From NCBI GenBank assembly GCA_032173965.1, contig CM063290.1:5469501-5533500 (forward strand): 64,000 nucleotides of DNA. Direction: 5' to 3'. The notes under the pieces were generated by a model. It worked only from the letters and a program-made list of their open reading frames with translations, was not told the origin of the DNA and did no database searches. Positions 63,501 through 64,000 of the stretch are shown here, one piece after another (the first letter of the stretch is position 1; every line of letters starts with the position of its first letter). Source of the stretch: Sitta carolinensis. Its lineage: Eukaryota; Chordata; Aves; Passeriformes; Sittidae. The translations under genes were made by a program, and so were the position numbers.

Positions 63501-64000
63501 GAGATCATTAAGGAGTTTGTGACTTCACCCATTTCATTGCCAGAAAGTGTCTCTGGCATTGTCTCATAGAATGTTTTTTTTTTTACTTATGTCAAACCAT
63601 ATAACAAATGCTGGTCTCAAAAGACCAGAACTTCTGTAAAATCCGAGTGCTCCAATTGTGAATGTGTAACTGATCTGTAATCTGTCAAGCATAAAATGTA
63701 CTACTGGGAAAAAATCATTTTCATAATCTGAGAAAATGTGATGATGGATCGAAAGTGGCAACATCTAACCCAAGAGCTGTTGTATCCTTGTATCCCTCCC
63801 TCCTCTCCCTGCCCTCTCTGCCCACTGAATTCTGAGCCTCGTGAAACACAGGAATTACAATTTTAACTGAAATGGGATTTCTGCTCTAATTTGCAATATT
63901 CTCTCCTAGCAAGAAATACTTACCTTCTCAAGTATAAACTTTTTTGAGGAGAGAATAATTTCTTCAGGATTTGTGTACTGGAATTTTTTTCCTCAGGCTT

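Larger units (their letters stand above)
59836..64000. other. Non-coding unique DNA to window end
   Basis: No gene seen. The longest frame is 132 codons on the minus strand (61871-62269), with no recognisable domain, overlapped by another frame. Simple sequence includes A15 at 61126-61140 and a short TTTA run near 62583-62599. An AT-only block and a stem-loop near 60.4-60.6 kb are listed separately. The window end cuts no visible feature. Confidence 0.65.

Noticed and set aside
1..64000. tRNA, rRNA or known small RNA genes
   Set aside because: I looked for B-box-like GGTTCGAATCC and similar strings and found none; no rRNA-like sequence was seen. A covariance-model search would be needed to exclude snoRNAs and microRNAs.

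Overview
This window looks like vertebrate nuclear DNA, most likely from a bird. The main evidence is a set of CR1-type LINE fragments, several with the avian CR1 3' end (a 'GGTCCCTTCCAACCCAA'-like stretch followed by short 'ATTCTATGATTCTGT'-like tails). Two LTR-type endogenous retroviral remnants and many A/T homopolymers and microsatellites fit this, as does an otherwise AT-rich, repeat-poor background. I cannot name the species; a passerine is plausible but not shown.

I found no protein-coding gene I can defend. All open frames are short (mostly 60-170 codons), overlap others on both strands and show no recognisable domain. The one long frame (489 codons, 57478-58947) is a by-product of a 35-bp tandem repeat. 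The window is therefore most simply a large intron or an intergenic desert. A few splice-bounded candidate exons and two recursive-splice-like sites, all on the + strand, hint at a + strand transcript, but matches of this quality also occur by chance in 64 kb.

Layout: 1-15.7 kb is unique AT-rich DNA with a 26-bp tandem duplication, one candidate exon (12044-12160) and a recursive-splice-like site (14756/14757). From 15.7 to 28.6 kb there are five CR1 pieces (one minus, four plus), a GC-rich patch (19.3-19.7 kb), a candidate exon and a second weaker recursive-splice-like site. From 28.6 to 42.3 kb the DNA is largely featureless, with a minus-strand CR1 (37974-38302), a strong 133-bp fold-back (39701-39833), a 21-nt microexon candidate (41624-41644) and a probable ERVL-like LTR scrap (42268). 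From 42.3 to 54 kb there are a plus-strand CR1 (47970-48322), long T tracts and a compound AT/GT/TATG microsatellite (51978-52121).

At 53957-54302 a homopurine tract abuts a small CpG island, the best promoter-like candidate here. At 57404-58940 there is a minisatellite of about 43 copies. At about 59300-59835 there is a CpG-rich solo LTR with TATA box and polyadenylation signal. The last 4 kb are AT-rich and unique, with an AT-only block and a perfect stem-loop.

I saw no convincing new system of cooperating genes. The items most worth checking are the fold-back, the minisatellite with its drifting unit length, the CpG island, and the microexon and recursive splice candidates.
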